From Actinotalea lenta (lineage in GTDB: Bacteria; Actinomycetota; Actinomycetes; Actinomycetales; Cellulomonadaceae), in the NCBI RefSeq assembly GCF_030586465.1, contig NZ_JAUQYP010000001.1, forward strand, positions 372,001-436,000: DNA of 64,000 bases, in the 5' to 3' direction. Every line of letters starts with the position of its first letter. Position 1 is the stretch's first letter. Made by a program: the position numbers and the translations under genes. The notes under the pieces were generated by a model that did no database searches, had not been told where the DNA came from, and was given only the letters and a program-made list of their open reading frames with translations. Of the stretch, positions 1 to 9,492 are shown one piece after another.

Positions 1-517
1 CTCTGGCGTCGAAGCTCGTGGCCACCACCACGTCGGCCGGGTCGACGTCCAGGCCGCACTCGGCCATCCGGCCGAGGAAGGCCGCCTTGCGCTCCTGGAC
101 GTCGGGCACCTCGAGGTGGCCGATGAAGCCGATCCGGGTGTGGCCGTGCTCGATGAGGTGGTCCGTGGCGGCTCGCGTGCCGCGCACGTTGTCCGGGAGC
201 GCCCACGGGACGTCGAGGGACTCGGGGTGATCGCCGACCAGCACCACGGGCCGACCGGTCGAGCGGTAGCGCTCCAGGTAGGACTCGGGAACGGCCCCCG
301 TGAGGGCGACGAGCGCGTCGGAGCGGTCCCAGGCGAGCGGGGCGTCGGACTGCAGGCGGGAGGTTGGCTGCTCACCGCCGACCTCGGGGTCGTCGGTCAG
401 CACGACGACCGCCTCGCCGCCGGCCATGGCCACCTGCCGGGTGATCCCGGCGATGACGGCACCGTAGAAGTGCCCCCCGCTCGCCGGGGTCAGCACGAGC
501 ACGCAGCCTTCCCGCAC
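1..517 (-). CDS. LacI-type ligand-binding domain protein without HTH (5' part only)
   Basis: The minus-strand frame reads as the start of a LacI/GalR periplasmic-binding-like fold: a first beta strand (VLVLTP), the segment FYGAVIAGI, and later HTRIGFIGH and a VVVATSFD stretch. The proposed start is GTG at 517, with GAGGAGG about 6 nt upstream. No helix-turn-helix precedes it, so unlike a normal LacI repressor the protein begins directly with the ligand-binding domain. In actinobacteria and firmicutes such domains often head a longer signalling protein (for example with GGDEF), but the rest lies beyond the left edge. Function beyond small-ligand sensing is not visible. The alternative is a LacI repressor whose HTH was lost. 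Confidence 0.7.
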   Translation of the reverse strand, partial: MREGCVLVLTPASGGHFYGAVIAGITRQVAMAGGEAVVVLTDDPEVGGEQPTSRLQSDAPLAWDRSDALVALTGAVPESYLERYRSTGRPVVLVGDHPESLDVPWALPDNVRGTRAATDHLIEHGHTRIGFIGHLEVPDVQERKAAFLGRMAECGLDVDPADVVVATSFDAR

Positions 518-1154
518 CGACCTGCCTCCTCGTCGCGACACCTGGAGTCTGATTCGGCGCCGTTGGACCGGGGTTGAGCACTGTGCGGGATCCGCCCGCT
601 CCCGATGGCCTAGATCACCCGCATGGCCCACGGTCGGGGCCTCCGGCTCAGCCGAGCTCGAGTTCGGCAGCAAGGTGTGATCCGCTGAGTCAAACCGCCC
701 GGGCGGCGCTCACCGCGGTCCGGGTGCGACCAGCGGCGCGCCGCGATCCGTCCGGACCTGGCCGGAGAGCGGCATGAACTCCGCTGTCGCGCCCTCGGTC
801 CCCGCCGCTGACTCCTCGCAGCCTTCGGCCGCCCGATCGCGTGGGTCCGCCTGAAGGCTGAAGCGTTAGCGTCGAATGGCGACGGAAACGCTTCAGACTT
901 GGCCCCAGCCCAGGCTGCCCGCCACCTCATGGCACCGATGGTCGACGTTCCACGCCGCGATCCGCAACGCGGCGCCGTCAAAGCGGGTCAGGGTGTCCAC
1001 GTCGTTCGCTCGAGCGCCATGGAGTGCCCGCAGCGTCGTCTGCTCATGGCCGCTGATGGCACAGCAGCATGGCGTCGTCGCTCACTGCGGACACGAACCG
1101 CCAACCGAGCGACAACGGCGAGTTTGACCCATCCAGCACACCTTGCTGCCGAAC
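518..1154. other. Intergenic region with no supported gene
   Basis: About 640 bp between the LacI-like gene and the end of purC. Small open frames here lack ribosome binding sites and family resemblance. The only structure I see is the long inverted repeat at 858-896. The left part should contain the promoter of the LacI-like gene. Confidence 0.5.
858..896. repeat. 39-bp interrupted inverted repeat, possible operator or hairpin
   Basis: Two 17-nt arms (858-874 and 880-896) are reverse complements except for a 2-nt internal mismatch, with a 5-nt centre. The outer part CTGAAGCGTT pairs with AACGCTTCAG. The right arm contains GGAAACGCTTC, which resembles the CG-centred operators of LacI-family proteins. 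It could equally be a transcription terminator, although no T-run follows. Confidence 0.6.
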
Positions 1155-2075
1155 TCAGCCGAGCGCGAGCTCGCGCCCGGTGATCAGGCGGAACGCCTCG
1201 AGGTAGCGCTCACGGGTCCGGGCGACCACCTCGTCGGGCAGCGGCGGCGGAGGCGTGTCCGACGACCGGTCCCACCCCGACGCGGGCGAGGTCAGCCAGT
1301 CGCGGACGTACTGCTTGTCGAAGCTCGGCTGGGAGCGCCCCGGCAGCCACCGGTCCGCGGGCCAGAACCGGGACGAGTCGGGGGTGAGGACCTCGTCGCC
1401 CAGCACCAGGCGGCCGGCGGCCGGTCCGTCGCTCGGGCGGCCGAACTCCAGCTTGGTGTCGGCGAGGATGACGCCCCGCTCACGCGCGATCTGCTCGGCC
1501 CGCGAGTAGACCGCCAGCGTGAGGTCGCGGGCCGCCGCGGCGTCCGCGGGTCCGACCCGCGCCGCCACCTGGTCGAAGGTGACGTTCTCGTCGTGCTCGC
1601 CCAGCTCCGCCTTGGTGGCGGGGGTGAAGATCGCCTCCGGCAGTCGCGACCCGTCCTGCAGCCCCGGGGGGAGCGCCACGCCGCACACCGCCCCGGCGGC
1701 GCGATACTCGACCAGCCCGGACCCGGTGAGGTAGCCGCGGGCCACGCACTCGACCGGGAGCATCGTCAGCCTGCGGCACACCATCGCCCGCCCGGCGACC
1801 TCGGGGGGGACGCCGCCGGGGCCCGACTCTGCCGTGACGAGGTGGTGCGGGACGAGGTCGGCGAGCAGGTCGAACCACCACAGGCTCAGCTGCGTCAGCA
1901 CCACGCCCTTGTCCGGGACGGGCGTGGCGAGCACGTGGTCGTAGGCGCTGATCCGGTCGCTGGCCACCACGAGCACGACGTCGCCCGACGGGTGCGGGTC
2001 GGCGGGGGCGTACAGGTCGCGGACCTTCCCCGAGTAGACGTGGGTCCAGCCCGCCAGGCCCGGCGCGGTGCTCAT
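1155..2075 (-). CDS. purC: Phosphoribosylaminoimidazole-succinocarboxamide synthase (SAICAR synthetase)
   Basis: 306 aa cytosolic enzyme joining aspartate to CAIR with ATP to give SAICAR, a step of de novo purine synthesis. The N-terminus has the family pattern YSGKVRDLY, with ASDRISAYD following, and LADTKLEFG lies near residue 195. Length matches the actinobacterial form. Its ATG overlaps the purD stop as ATGA, so the two are translationally coupled with purD upstream. The downstream side is the long gene-poor gap. Confidence 0.97.
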   Translation of the reverse strand: MSTAPGLAGWTHVYSGKVRDLYAPADPHPSGDVVLVVASDRISAYDHVLATPVPDKGVVLTQLSLWWFDLLADLVPHHLVTAESGPGGVPPEVAGRAMVCRRLTMLPVECVARGYLTGSGLVEYRAAGAVCGVALPPGLQDGSRLPEAIFTPATKAELGEHDENVTFDQVAARVGPADAAAARDLTLAVYSRAEQIARERGVILADTKLEFGRPSDGPAAGRLVLGDEVLTPDSSRFWPADRWLPGRSQPSFDKQYVRDWLTSPASGWDRSSDTPPPPLPDEVVARTRERYLEAFRLITGRELALG

Positions 2076-3430
2076 CGCAGCTCATCCGAACCGAGGACGG
2101 TCGAGATGTCGTCCCGCTGGTCGTCGCTGCGGGACTCGACGACGAGCGGGACGTCCGGCCGCGGCGGCAGGTGCGCGGCGATGTCGGTCCGATGGTGGGA
2201 CCCGCGCAGGGCGATCGCGGTCACGCCGGCGTAGGCGCGGTCCCGCGCCTCGGCGACGTCGGCCCCCAGCCCCACCACGGAGAGCACCCGGCCACCGGCC
2301 GAGACCAGGGCGCCGTCGCTGCTGCGCGCGGTCCCGGCGTGCAGGACGTGAACGCCCGGCAGGCCCTCGGCCGCGGCGACACCCTCGATCTCGTCACCGG
2401 CACGCACCGTCCCCGGGTACCCGTGCGCGGCGACCACCACGGTGACCGCCGCCTCGTCGCGCCAGCGCAGCGCGGGCAGGGCCTCGAGCTCCCCGGTGGC
2501 CGCGGCGAGCAGCACCTCGGCCAGAGGGGTGGCCAGGCGCGCCAGGACCACCTGGGTCTCCGGGTCACCGAAGCGCACGTTGAACTCCACGACGCGCACA
2601 CCCCGCGAGGTCAGCGCGAGCCCGCAGTAGAGCACGCCGACGAAGGGCGTCCCCCGCCGTCGCATCTCGTCGACCGTAGGGCGCGCGACCCGCGTGAGGA
2701 CCTCGTCGACCAGGTCCGGAGGTGCCCAGGGCAACGGGGAGTAGGCGCCCATGCCGCCGGTGTTGGGCCCCTCGTCGCCGTCCAGCGCACGCTTGAAGTC
2801 CTGCGCGGGCGCGAGCGGCACCACGTGCTGTCCGTCGCACACGCAGAACAGCGAGACCTCGGGGCCGTCGAGGTACTCCTCGACCACGACGGCGGGGCGG
2901 TCGCCGGCTGACACGCGCCGTTCCAGGCAGGCCCGGCCGTGCTCGAGGGCCACGTCCCGGTCCTGCGTGACGACGACGCCCTTGCCGGCCGCCAGTCCGT
3001 CGTCCTTGACGACGTAGGGGGCGCCGAACACGTCGAGCGCCTCGGCGAGCTCGTCCTGCGTGGTGCACACCCGAGCCATCGCCGTCGGCACGGCGGCGGC
3101 GGCCATGACCTCCTTGGCGAAGGCCTTCGAGCCCTCCAGAGCCGCGGCCTCGGCGCCCGGCCCGAAGCACGGGATGCCGACGCCGCGCACCGCGTCGGCG
3201 ACCCCGGCGACCAGCGGGACCTCAGGCCCGACGACCACGAGGTCGGCCCCGATCGCGCGGGCGAGGTCCGCCACGGCCTCCCCGTCGGTGGGGGACACGT
3301 CGTGCAGGGTGGCCAGCCGGCCGATGCCGGGGTTGCCCGGCACGGCGTGCAGCTCGTGCTCCCGGCCCTGGGCCAGCGCGCGGACGATGGCGTGCTCGCG
3401 CGCGCCGGAGCCGATGACGACGATCCTCAC
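2072..3430 (-). CDS. purD: Phosphoribosylamine-glycine ligase (GAR synthetase)
   Basis: ATP-grasp enzyme that converts phosphoribosylamine plus glycine to GAR. The protein opens with VIGSGAREHA, followed by VVGPEVPLVAG, an ATP-grasp core (VVKDDGLAAGKGVV) and ARFGDPETQ-like VRFGDPETQ near the C-terminal half. The open frame extends upstream to 3838, but homology begins exactly at GTG 3430. A TAGGCT -10-like hexamer lies 8 nt before it and there is no Shine-Dalgarno, suggesting a near-leaderless message. About 452 aa, with a tail of roughly 25 residues beyond the usual end that runs into purC. Confidence 0.95.
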   Translation of the reverse strand: MRIVVIGSGAREHAIVRALAQGREHELHAVPGNPGIGRLATLHDVSPTDGEAVADLARAIGADLVVVGPEVPLVAGVADAVRGVGIPCFGPGAEAAALEGSKAFAKEVMAAAAVPTAMARVCTTQDELAEALDVFGAPYVVKDDGLAAGKGVVVTQDRDVALEHGRACLERRVSAGDRPAVVVEEYLDGPEVSLFCVCDGQHVVPLAPAQDFKRALDGDEGPNTGGMGAYSPLPWAPPDLVDEVLTRVARPTVDEMRRRGTPFVGVLYCGLALTSRGVRVVEFNVRFGDPETQVVLARLATPLAEVLLAAATGELEALPALRWRDEAAVTVVVAAHGYPGTVRAGDEIEGVAAAEGLPGVHVLHAGTARSSDGALVSAGGRVLSVVGLGADVAEARDRAYAGVTAIALRGSHHRTDIAAHLPPRPDVPLVVESRSDDQRDDISTVLGSDELR

Positions 3431-3438
3431 GGGCCGCC

Positions 3439-3444
3439 AGCCTA
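3439..3444 (-). promoter_or_regulatory. Candidate -10 element of purD
   Basis: TAGGCT on the minus strand, 8 nt before the GTG at 3430. It matches the TAnnnT pattern seen before several other genes in this window. Confidence 0.45.
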
Positions 3445-3459
3445 GCCGCCGTGGGGCCG

Positions 3460-4065
3460 CTACCCGTCGGTATCGCCTGGGTCGCCCTCGTCGTCCGGCG
3501 GCAACGGGAACGCGTCCAGATACACGCGCACGCGACGTCGCACAGCGCTGTCGCCGCTGTCTCTGTGTGCCTTGGCCGCCGCGAGGTGACGCGCCAGGGT
3601 GTCCTCGAGGTCGGTGGTGAGACGGTCGAGCTCCTCGGCGGTCAGCCACGTGCTGCCCTCGGTCGCCATGCCCGCCCGCCGCCACGACGGGTCGTCCGAG
3701 CCGAGGCCGTCCAGCCAGCGCTGCTGCAGCGCGACGCGGGCGGCCATCCGCGTCCCGAGCAGCGACGTGACCGCCCGGCGGACGTCGTCGTCGGCCAGGT
3801 CGTCGCCGTCCACCGTGAAGCTGACCGGGCGCCACCACCGCTCCCGTCCGCCGGCGTGGCCGGGGTCGTCCTCGACGAACCCGTGCCGGGCGAGCTGGCG
3901 CAGGTGGTAGCTCGTCTGGCCCGTGCTCTCGCCGAGGGCCTGCGCGAGCTGCGTCGCCGTGGCAGGACCGTGGTCGCGGAGCCTGTCGAACATCGCCACC
4001 CGCAAGGGGTGCACGAAGGCCTTCAGCGCCTCCGGCCCTGGGCGAGGAGGGGTTGCGTCACTCAT
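3460..4065 (-). CDS. ArsR-family winged-helix regulator
   Basis: 201 aa counted from ATG 4065 (MSDATPP). The N-terminal half is a typical ArsR/HTH_20 winged helix: ALKAFVHPLRVAMFDRL, ATQLAQALGESTGQTSYHLRQL, then a wing with GRERWWRP. The C-terminal half has no metal-binding cysteines and looks like the effector or dimer region of drug- or stress-responsive members. It is divergent from an MFS exporter at 4143. The 77-bp space between holds repeated TTTGCA elements, so it probably represses both genes. An upstream in-frame ATG at 4101 would fall inside those repeats and is less likely. Confidence 0.88.
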   Translation of the reverse strand: MSDATPPRPGPEALKAFVHPLRVAMFDRLRDHGPATATQLAQALGESTGQTSYHLRQLARHGFVEDDPGHAGGRERWWRPVSFTVDGDDLADDDVRRAVTSLLGTRMAARVALQQRWLDGLGSDDPSWRRAGMATEGSTWLTAEELDRLTTDLEDTLARHLAAAKAHRDSGDSAVRRRVRVYLDAFPLPPDDEGDPGDTDG

Positions 4066-4079
4066 GATTGCAGAACTAC

Positions 4080-4119
4080 CTTTGCAGAGTCTTCTTTGCA
4101 TCGGAGTCTTTGCAGACTC
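4080..4119. promoter_or_regulatory. Putative operator cluster between ArsR gene and MFS gene
   Basis: Three TTTGCA copies start at 4081, 4095 and 4109. Two are followed by GAGTC or GACTC. The third lies in a perfect 6-bp inverted repeat, GAGTCT-TTGC-AGACTC (4104-4119). The position between divergent start codons is what a shared repressor site would need. Confidence 0.6.
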
Positions 4120-4142
4120 TCGCCCCAGCCTAGTGAGGTCCG

Positions 4143-5441
4143 ATGAGCACCGACCTGCACAGCCACGCCACGGCTCCGGCCGAGCCCGCGACCCGCGAGC
4201 CGCTCGGGCCGCGCTTCCGCGCGCTGCTCACCTCGACCGGGATGGCGAACCTCGCCGACGGCGTCGTGCAGGTCGGCCTGCCCCTGTACGCCGTCACACT
4301 GACCCGGTCCCCCGTGCAGATCTCGCTGCTGTCCGCCGCGGCCTGGCTGCCATGGCTGCTCCTGGCACTGGTGGGCGGCGCCGCCGTCGACCGCAGCGAC
4401 CGCAGGACGGTCCAGGTGGCGGCCCTCGCGGTGCGCGCCGCCTTGCTGCTGGCCGGTGCCGTGGCGGTCACCACCGGACGGATGACGGTCGAGGTCCTCA
4501 TCGCCCTAGCGCTGCTCTACGGGGCGACCGACGTCATGATCGACCTCGCGGAGACCGCCCTGGTCCCGGACGTGACGCCCCGCAGCCGGCTGCGCGCCGC
4601 GTACGGGCGCATCCAGGCCACGCAGATGGTGATGGCCGCCTTCGTCGGCGCCCCGATCGCCGGTCTGCTGCTGGGGTTCGGCGCGGCGCAGCTGCTCGGC
4701 ACCGCCGCCGCGCTGGCCGGACTGGGGGCACTCGTGCTCGCGCTGGGCGTCCGCGGTGACTACGGCCGCGCGGGCGACCCACCCCCGGGGACGACGCACG
4801 GTCTCGTGGCGACCCTGCGCTCCACCGTGGGCGACGTCCGGCAAGGCCTGGCCACGCTCGTGCACCACCCCGTGCTCCGCCCCCTCACCCTCGCCGGGGC
4901 GCTGTTCAACATGGCGAGCACCGGCTACACCGCGCTGCTCGTGCTGTGGGCTGTCGGCGCTGGCTCCCGGATCGGGCTGACGCCGGGGCAGTACGTCTGG
5001 ATCGGCGTCGCGCAAGCCGTCGGAGCAGTCATCGGTGCCACCGCCGTCGAGCGTGTGGTCCGGCGCGTCCCCGAGCTGCACGCCATGGTCACCGGGTGGT
5101 GGGCTGCCGCTGCGTGCCTGCTCGCCCCGGTCCTCGCTCCGAGGCCGTGGGTGCTGTTCGCCGCGGTCCTCGTGGTCGGCGCAGGCGCGGCCGCCTCGAA
5201 CGTGCTGTCCGTCACGGTGCGCCAACGGCTCGTCCAGCCGGGCATGCTGGGACGGGTGACCGGCGCGTCACGGACGCTCGGCTACGGCCTGATGCCCCTC
5301 GGGGCGCTGCTCGCCGGTGCCGCCGCCGACCGCTGGGGCCTGGGCCCCGTCCTGCTCGCGGCCTGCGCGCTCATGCTGGCGACCCCGCTGCTGCCCGCGC
5401 TCGCCGTGCGCCGGGACATGCTCGTCGACGCCGACGCCTGA
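4143..5441 (+). CDS. MFS transporter, enterobactin-exporter/drug-efflux-like
   Basis: 432 aa with about 12 hydrophobic segments. N-terminal hydrophilic leader, then LLTSTGMANLADGVVQVGLPLYAVTL as TM1 and an MFS loop (ALVGGAAVDRSDRR) between TM2 and TM3. The pattern matches MFS_3 exporters of small molecules or siderophores. It is transcribed away from the ArsR-type gene across a repeated operator, so inducible efflux is the likely role. The substrate cannot be told from sequence. A GTGAGG sequence lies just before ATG 4143. Confidence 0.9.
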   Translation: MSTDLHSHATAPAEPATREPLGPRFRALLTSTGMANLADGVVQVGLPLYAVTLTRSPVQISLLSAAAWLPWLLLALVGGAAVDRSDRRTVQVAALAVRAALLLAGAVAVTTGRMTVEVLIALALLYGATDVMIDLAETALVPDVTPRSRLRAAYGRIQATQMVMAAFVGAPIAGLLLGFGAAQLLGTAAALAGLGALVLALGVRGDYGRAGDPPPGTTHGLVATLRSTVGDVRQGLATLVHHPVLRPLTLAGALFNMASTGYTALLVLWAVGAGSRIGLTPGQYVWIGVAQAVGAVIGATAVERVVRRVPELHAMVTGWWAAAACLLAPVLAPRPWVLFAAVLVVGAGAAASNVLSVTVRQRLVQPGMLGRVTGASRTLGYGLMPLGALLAGAAADRWGLGPVLLAACALMLATPLLPALAVRRDMLVDADA

Positions 5442-5467
5442 CCGCGTCGCCCCGCCGGTCCGCCCCG

Positions 5468-6754
<1,287 letters not shown>

Positions 6755-6927
6755 GTCTCCTCCGGATCCCGCTGGGGTTCGCCCCTGACGGCGGCCGCAC
6801 CGAGGTTACCCGGTCCCCCTCCGCGGCGAGCGGGACGATGCGGGCGGGGCACCGGTCGGGGCGCTCGCCGTGCGCGCTTGCGGGGCCCTGGCTACAGTCG
6901 GCCCGTCCGGCCGAACGGAGTCCCACC

Positions 6928-7287
6928 ATGCTCGAGATCGCGATGTCGTCGAGCGCGACGACCCTGACGATCTCCGGCGACCTCGACCTGGCCGAGCGCG
7001 ACCAGTTCCCGGAGGTCGCCGCGAGGGTGACGGGACTGCGACGCCAGCTCCTGGTCATCGACATGTGCCGGGTGACGTTCCTGGACTCCACCGGGGCCGC
7101 GTTCCTGATCTCGCTGGCGGACTCGATCCGCCGCCGCGGCGGAGCCGCAGTGCTGCGGGGGGCGTCCGACCGGGACCTGTTCGTGCTCGAGGTCTGCGGG
7201 GCGCTCCCGATATTCCGGCTGGACCGGGCGCACTCGTGCGCCGACGCCGAGTGGTCGGCACGCGACCAGGAGGTCGACGCGGACTGA
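6928..7287 (+). CDS. STAS-domain anti-anti-sigma factor
   Basis: 119 aa single STAS domain. The motif VTFLDSTGAAFL carries the Ser-Thr pair that is phosphorylated by RsbW-type kinases in SpoIIAA/RsbV proteins. Start chosen at ATG 6928, where the domain begins, with GGAG 7-10 nt upstream. The longer frame back to 6838 is uncharacteristic. It lies tail to tail with the phosphatase/kinase fusion at 7317-9410, a natural partner. Confidence 0.88.
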   Translation: MLEIAMSSSATTLTISGDLDLAERDQFPEVAARVTGLRRQLLVIDMCRVTFLDSTGAAFLISLADSIRRRGGAAVLRGASDRDLFVLEVCGALPIFRLDRAHSCADAEWSARDQEVDAD

Positions 7288-7316
7288 GCGGTCGGGCTCC
7301 GGCCCGCTCCCGCCGC

Positions 7317-9410
7317 TCAGCCCGGCCCCGGGGCCCCGACGGCCGGGTCGACCTCGGCCCACACCAGCTTGCCGTGCGCGGTGGGCTCCCAACCCCAGCG
7401 GGCCAGCCGCTCGACGATCCGCATCCCGTAGCCACCGACCCGGCCGGTGTGCCCGTCGACACTGACCGGTGGAGCAGGGTTGGCGTCCTCGACCTCGATG
7501 CGCAGCGCGCCGCCGACGTCGAAGAGCCGCAGCACCAGGTGTCCCCACCCGTGCAGCACGGCGTTGGCCACCAGCTCCGAGACCACGAGCTCGGCACTCT
7601 GGCGTCCGGGGATCCCCCATGCCTCGCAGGCCCGCAGCACCGCGTGCCGGGACCGGGCGATCGACCCCGGCTCGCTGGGCAGGGACCACCGCCGCCGGCG
7701 GCCGCGCTCGTCCTCGGCGGCCGGGGCCGAGCCCGGGTCGGGCACCCGCACGACGACCACGGCCACGTCGTCCTCGGGCGCGTCGGCGAACGAGGCGAGC
7801 AGCGCCTCGCCGACGCCCGCGGCGTCCAGGCCGCCGAGCGGTGCGACCACGTCGAGCAGCGCGCCCAGCCCCTCACGCAGGGTCCGTTCACGCCGCTCGA
7901 TCAGCCCGTCGGTGAAGAGCACCAGGAGGTCCCCGGGGCCGACGACGCGCTCCCCGCTGCCCCGCCCACCGACGCCGAAGCCGATCATCGGCCCGGAGGC
8001 CTCGGCGAGCGGCTCCGCGCGCCCCTCGCGCACCAGCACGGCCGGCAGATGGCCGCCGCGAGCCCACTGCAGCCGCCAGCCGTCCGCCTCCCGGGTCATG
8101 GAGACCAGCACCAGGCTCGCCGGTCGCGCCAGCCGGACGCCGCCGACGTGCTGGTCGACCCGATCGAGCACGGCACCCGGGGCAGCGTCGTCGTGCGCGT
8201 AGGCCCGCACCACCGAGCGGAGCTGACCCATCACGGCAGCCGCTTCGACATCGTGGCCCACGACGTCGCCGATCACGAGGACGACATGGTCCGGCGACAC
8301 CTCGAGCACGTCGTACCAGTCGCCGCCCACCTGGGCGTGCCCCGAGCTCGGGGCGTAGTACGTCCACACGTCCAGGCCGCGGATCTCGGCCTGCTCGGGA
8401 AGCATCGCGCGCTGCAGCGTCTCGGCCAGGCGGTGCTCGCGGGCGTAGAGCCGGACGTTGTCCGCGGCCATCCCGACGCGGCGGACCACCAGGTACAGCA
8501 CCGTGAGGTCGTGCGGGGAGTACCCGGCGAGGCCGCTGCCGTGCCGGGGTGCAGTGACCAGCACACCCTGCACCAACCGCCGCCCGGTCACCGGGTGCAC
8601 GACCACCGCGTCGGCCTGCGTGCGGCCCGAGCGGACCGGCTCCAGCAGGTCGTCCACCAGGTGCTGCGTCGTCGGGCCCAGGCCCCGCGCGTCCAGCCGG
8701 ACCTCGACCGGGTCGTGACGCACACCGTCGAGCAGGTCCTGAACGGGGTCGGGCGCGCCACCGGCCCGCCGCCGTCGGCGCGCAGCGCCCTCGAACCGCG
8801 GTCCGGCGTCGATGCCGGAGGTGGCACGCAGGTCCCCGTCGTCGACGAAGAAGCCGGCCCAGCCCACGACCTCGAGCTCGAGCAGCGCGGCGATCTCCCG
8901 CAGCACGTACGGGTCGTCCAGGTCGGCCAGCAGGTCCGAGACCCGGGACACCATCGCCAGCCCGGCGCGGGCGCGGCGCTCCTCACGGATGGAGGCGGCC
9001 TGCGCATCGGCGCGCTCGACCTGGTCGGTCACGTCGACCTGGATGCCGACCCAGTGCCCGATCCGGCCGTCCTCGTCCAGGACCGGGGAGATCGACACCT
9101 GGTTCCAGAACTCCGTGCCGTCCTTGCGGTAGTTGAGCACCGTGGCCGTGGCGGGCTCCCCGGCCGCGACCGCCTCGGCGAGCCGCCGTGCCACGCTGTG
9201 GTCCGTCCCGGGACCGTGCAGCAGGCTCGGGTTGCGGCCCTGGACCTCCTCCAGCCGCCAGCCGGTGACTCGGGTGTAGGCGTCGTTCGCCCAGATGATC
9301 GGGGTGCCGGCGTCGCGGGGTCCCGTGATCACCACGGAGACCGTGGTGGCGCGGATCGCACGGTCGCGGACGGCCGCGAGATCCAAGTCCTCCCCGCGGT
9401 TCTTGGCCAT
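7317..9410 (-). CDS. PAS - SpoIIE-type PP2C phosphatase - anti-sigma kinase fusion
   Basis: 697 aa from ATG 9410. Order: PAS/PAC at about 13-120 (NDAYTRVTGW, GIQVDVTDQ), a GAF-like middle (LLELEVVGWAGFFVDDGDLR), SpoIIE/PP2C at about 330-560 (GGDWYDVLEV, VLVIGDVVGHDVEAA, LLVLFTDGLIERR), and a C-terminal HATPase of the RsbW type (ELVVSELVANAVLHG, GGYGMRIVERL). The protein can both dephosphorylate STAS partners and, in principle, phosphorylate them or bind a sigma factor. The PAS core aligns with LOV domains, but the photoactive Cys position reads GRNPSLL, so it should not bind flavin covalently. Flanked by STAS genes on both sides. Confidence 0.9.
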   Translation of the reverse strand: MAKNRGEDLDLAAVRDRAIRATTVSVVITGPRDAGTPIIWANDAYTRVTGWRLEEVQGRNPSLLHGPGTDHSVARRLAEAVAAGEPATATVLNYRKDGTEFWNQVSISPVLDEDGRIGHWVGIQVDVTDQVERADAQAASIREERRARAGLAMVSRVSDLLADLDDPYVLREIAALLELEVVGWAGFFVDDGDLRATSGIDAGPRFEGAARRRRRAGGAPDPVQDLLDGVRHDPVEVRLDARGLGPTTQHLVDDLLEPVRSGRTQADAVVVHPVTGRRLVQGVLVTAPRHGSGLAGYSPHDLTVLYLVVRRVGMAADNVRLYAREHRLAETLQRAMLPEQAEIRGLDVWTYYAPSSGHAQVGGDWYDVLEVSPDHVVLVIGDVVGHDVEAAAVMGQLRSVVRAYAHDDAAPGAVLDRVDQHVGGVRLARPASLVLVSMTREADGWRLQWARGGHLPAVLVREGRAEPLAEASGPMIGFGVGGRGSGERVVGPGDLLVLFTDGLIERRERTLREGLGALLDVVAPLGGLDAAGVGEALLASFADAPEDDVAVVVVRVPDPGSAPAAEDERGRRRRWSLPSEPGSIARSRHAVLRACEAWGIPGRQSAELVVSELVANAVLHGWGHLVLRLFDVGGALRIEVEDANPAPPVSVDGHTGRVGGYGMRIVERLARWGWEPTAHGKLVWAEVDPAVGAPGPG

Positions 9411-9492
9411 GAGCACCGCCGATCGTCTAGCGTTCCTCGCAGACCCACCGGTGACCTGACCGTGAGCAGGGGTCCGTGCGGAGGGTAGGGAC

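Noticed and set aside
610-981. 123-codon minus-strand frame in the first intergenic gap
   Set aside because: Low-complexity Arg/Ser composition and it runs through the 858-896 inverted repeat; no RBS.
1143-2234. Long plus-strand open frame of 363 codons over purC
   Set aside because: Arg/Gly/Ala-rich antisense shadow of purC and purD in high-GC DNA; it has no RBS and no family resemblance.
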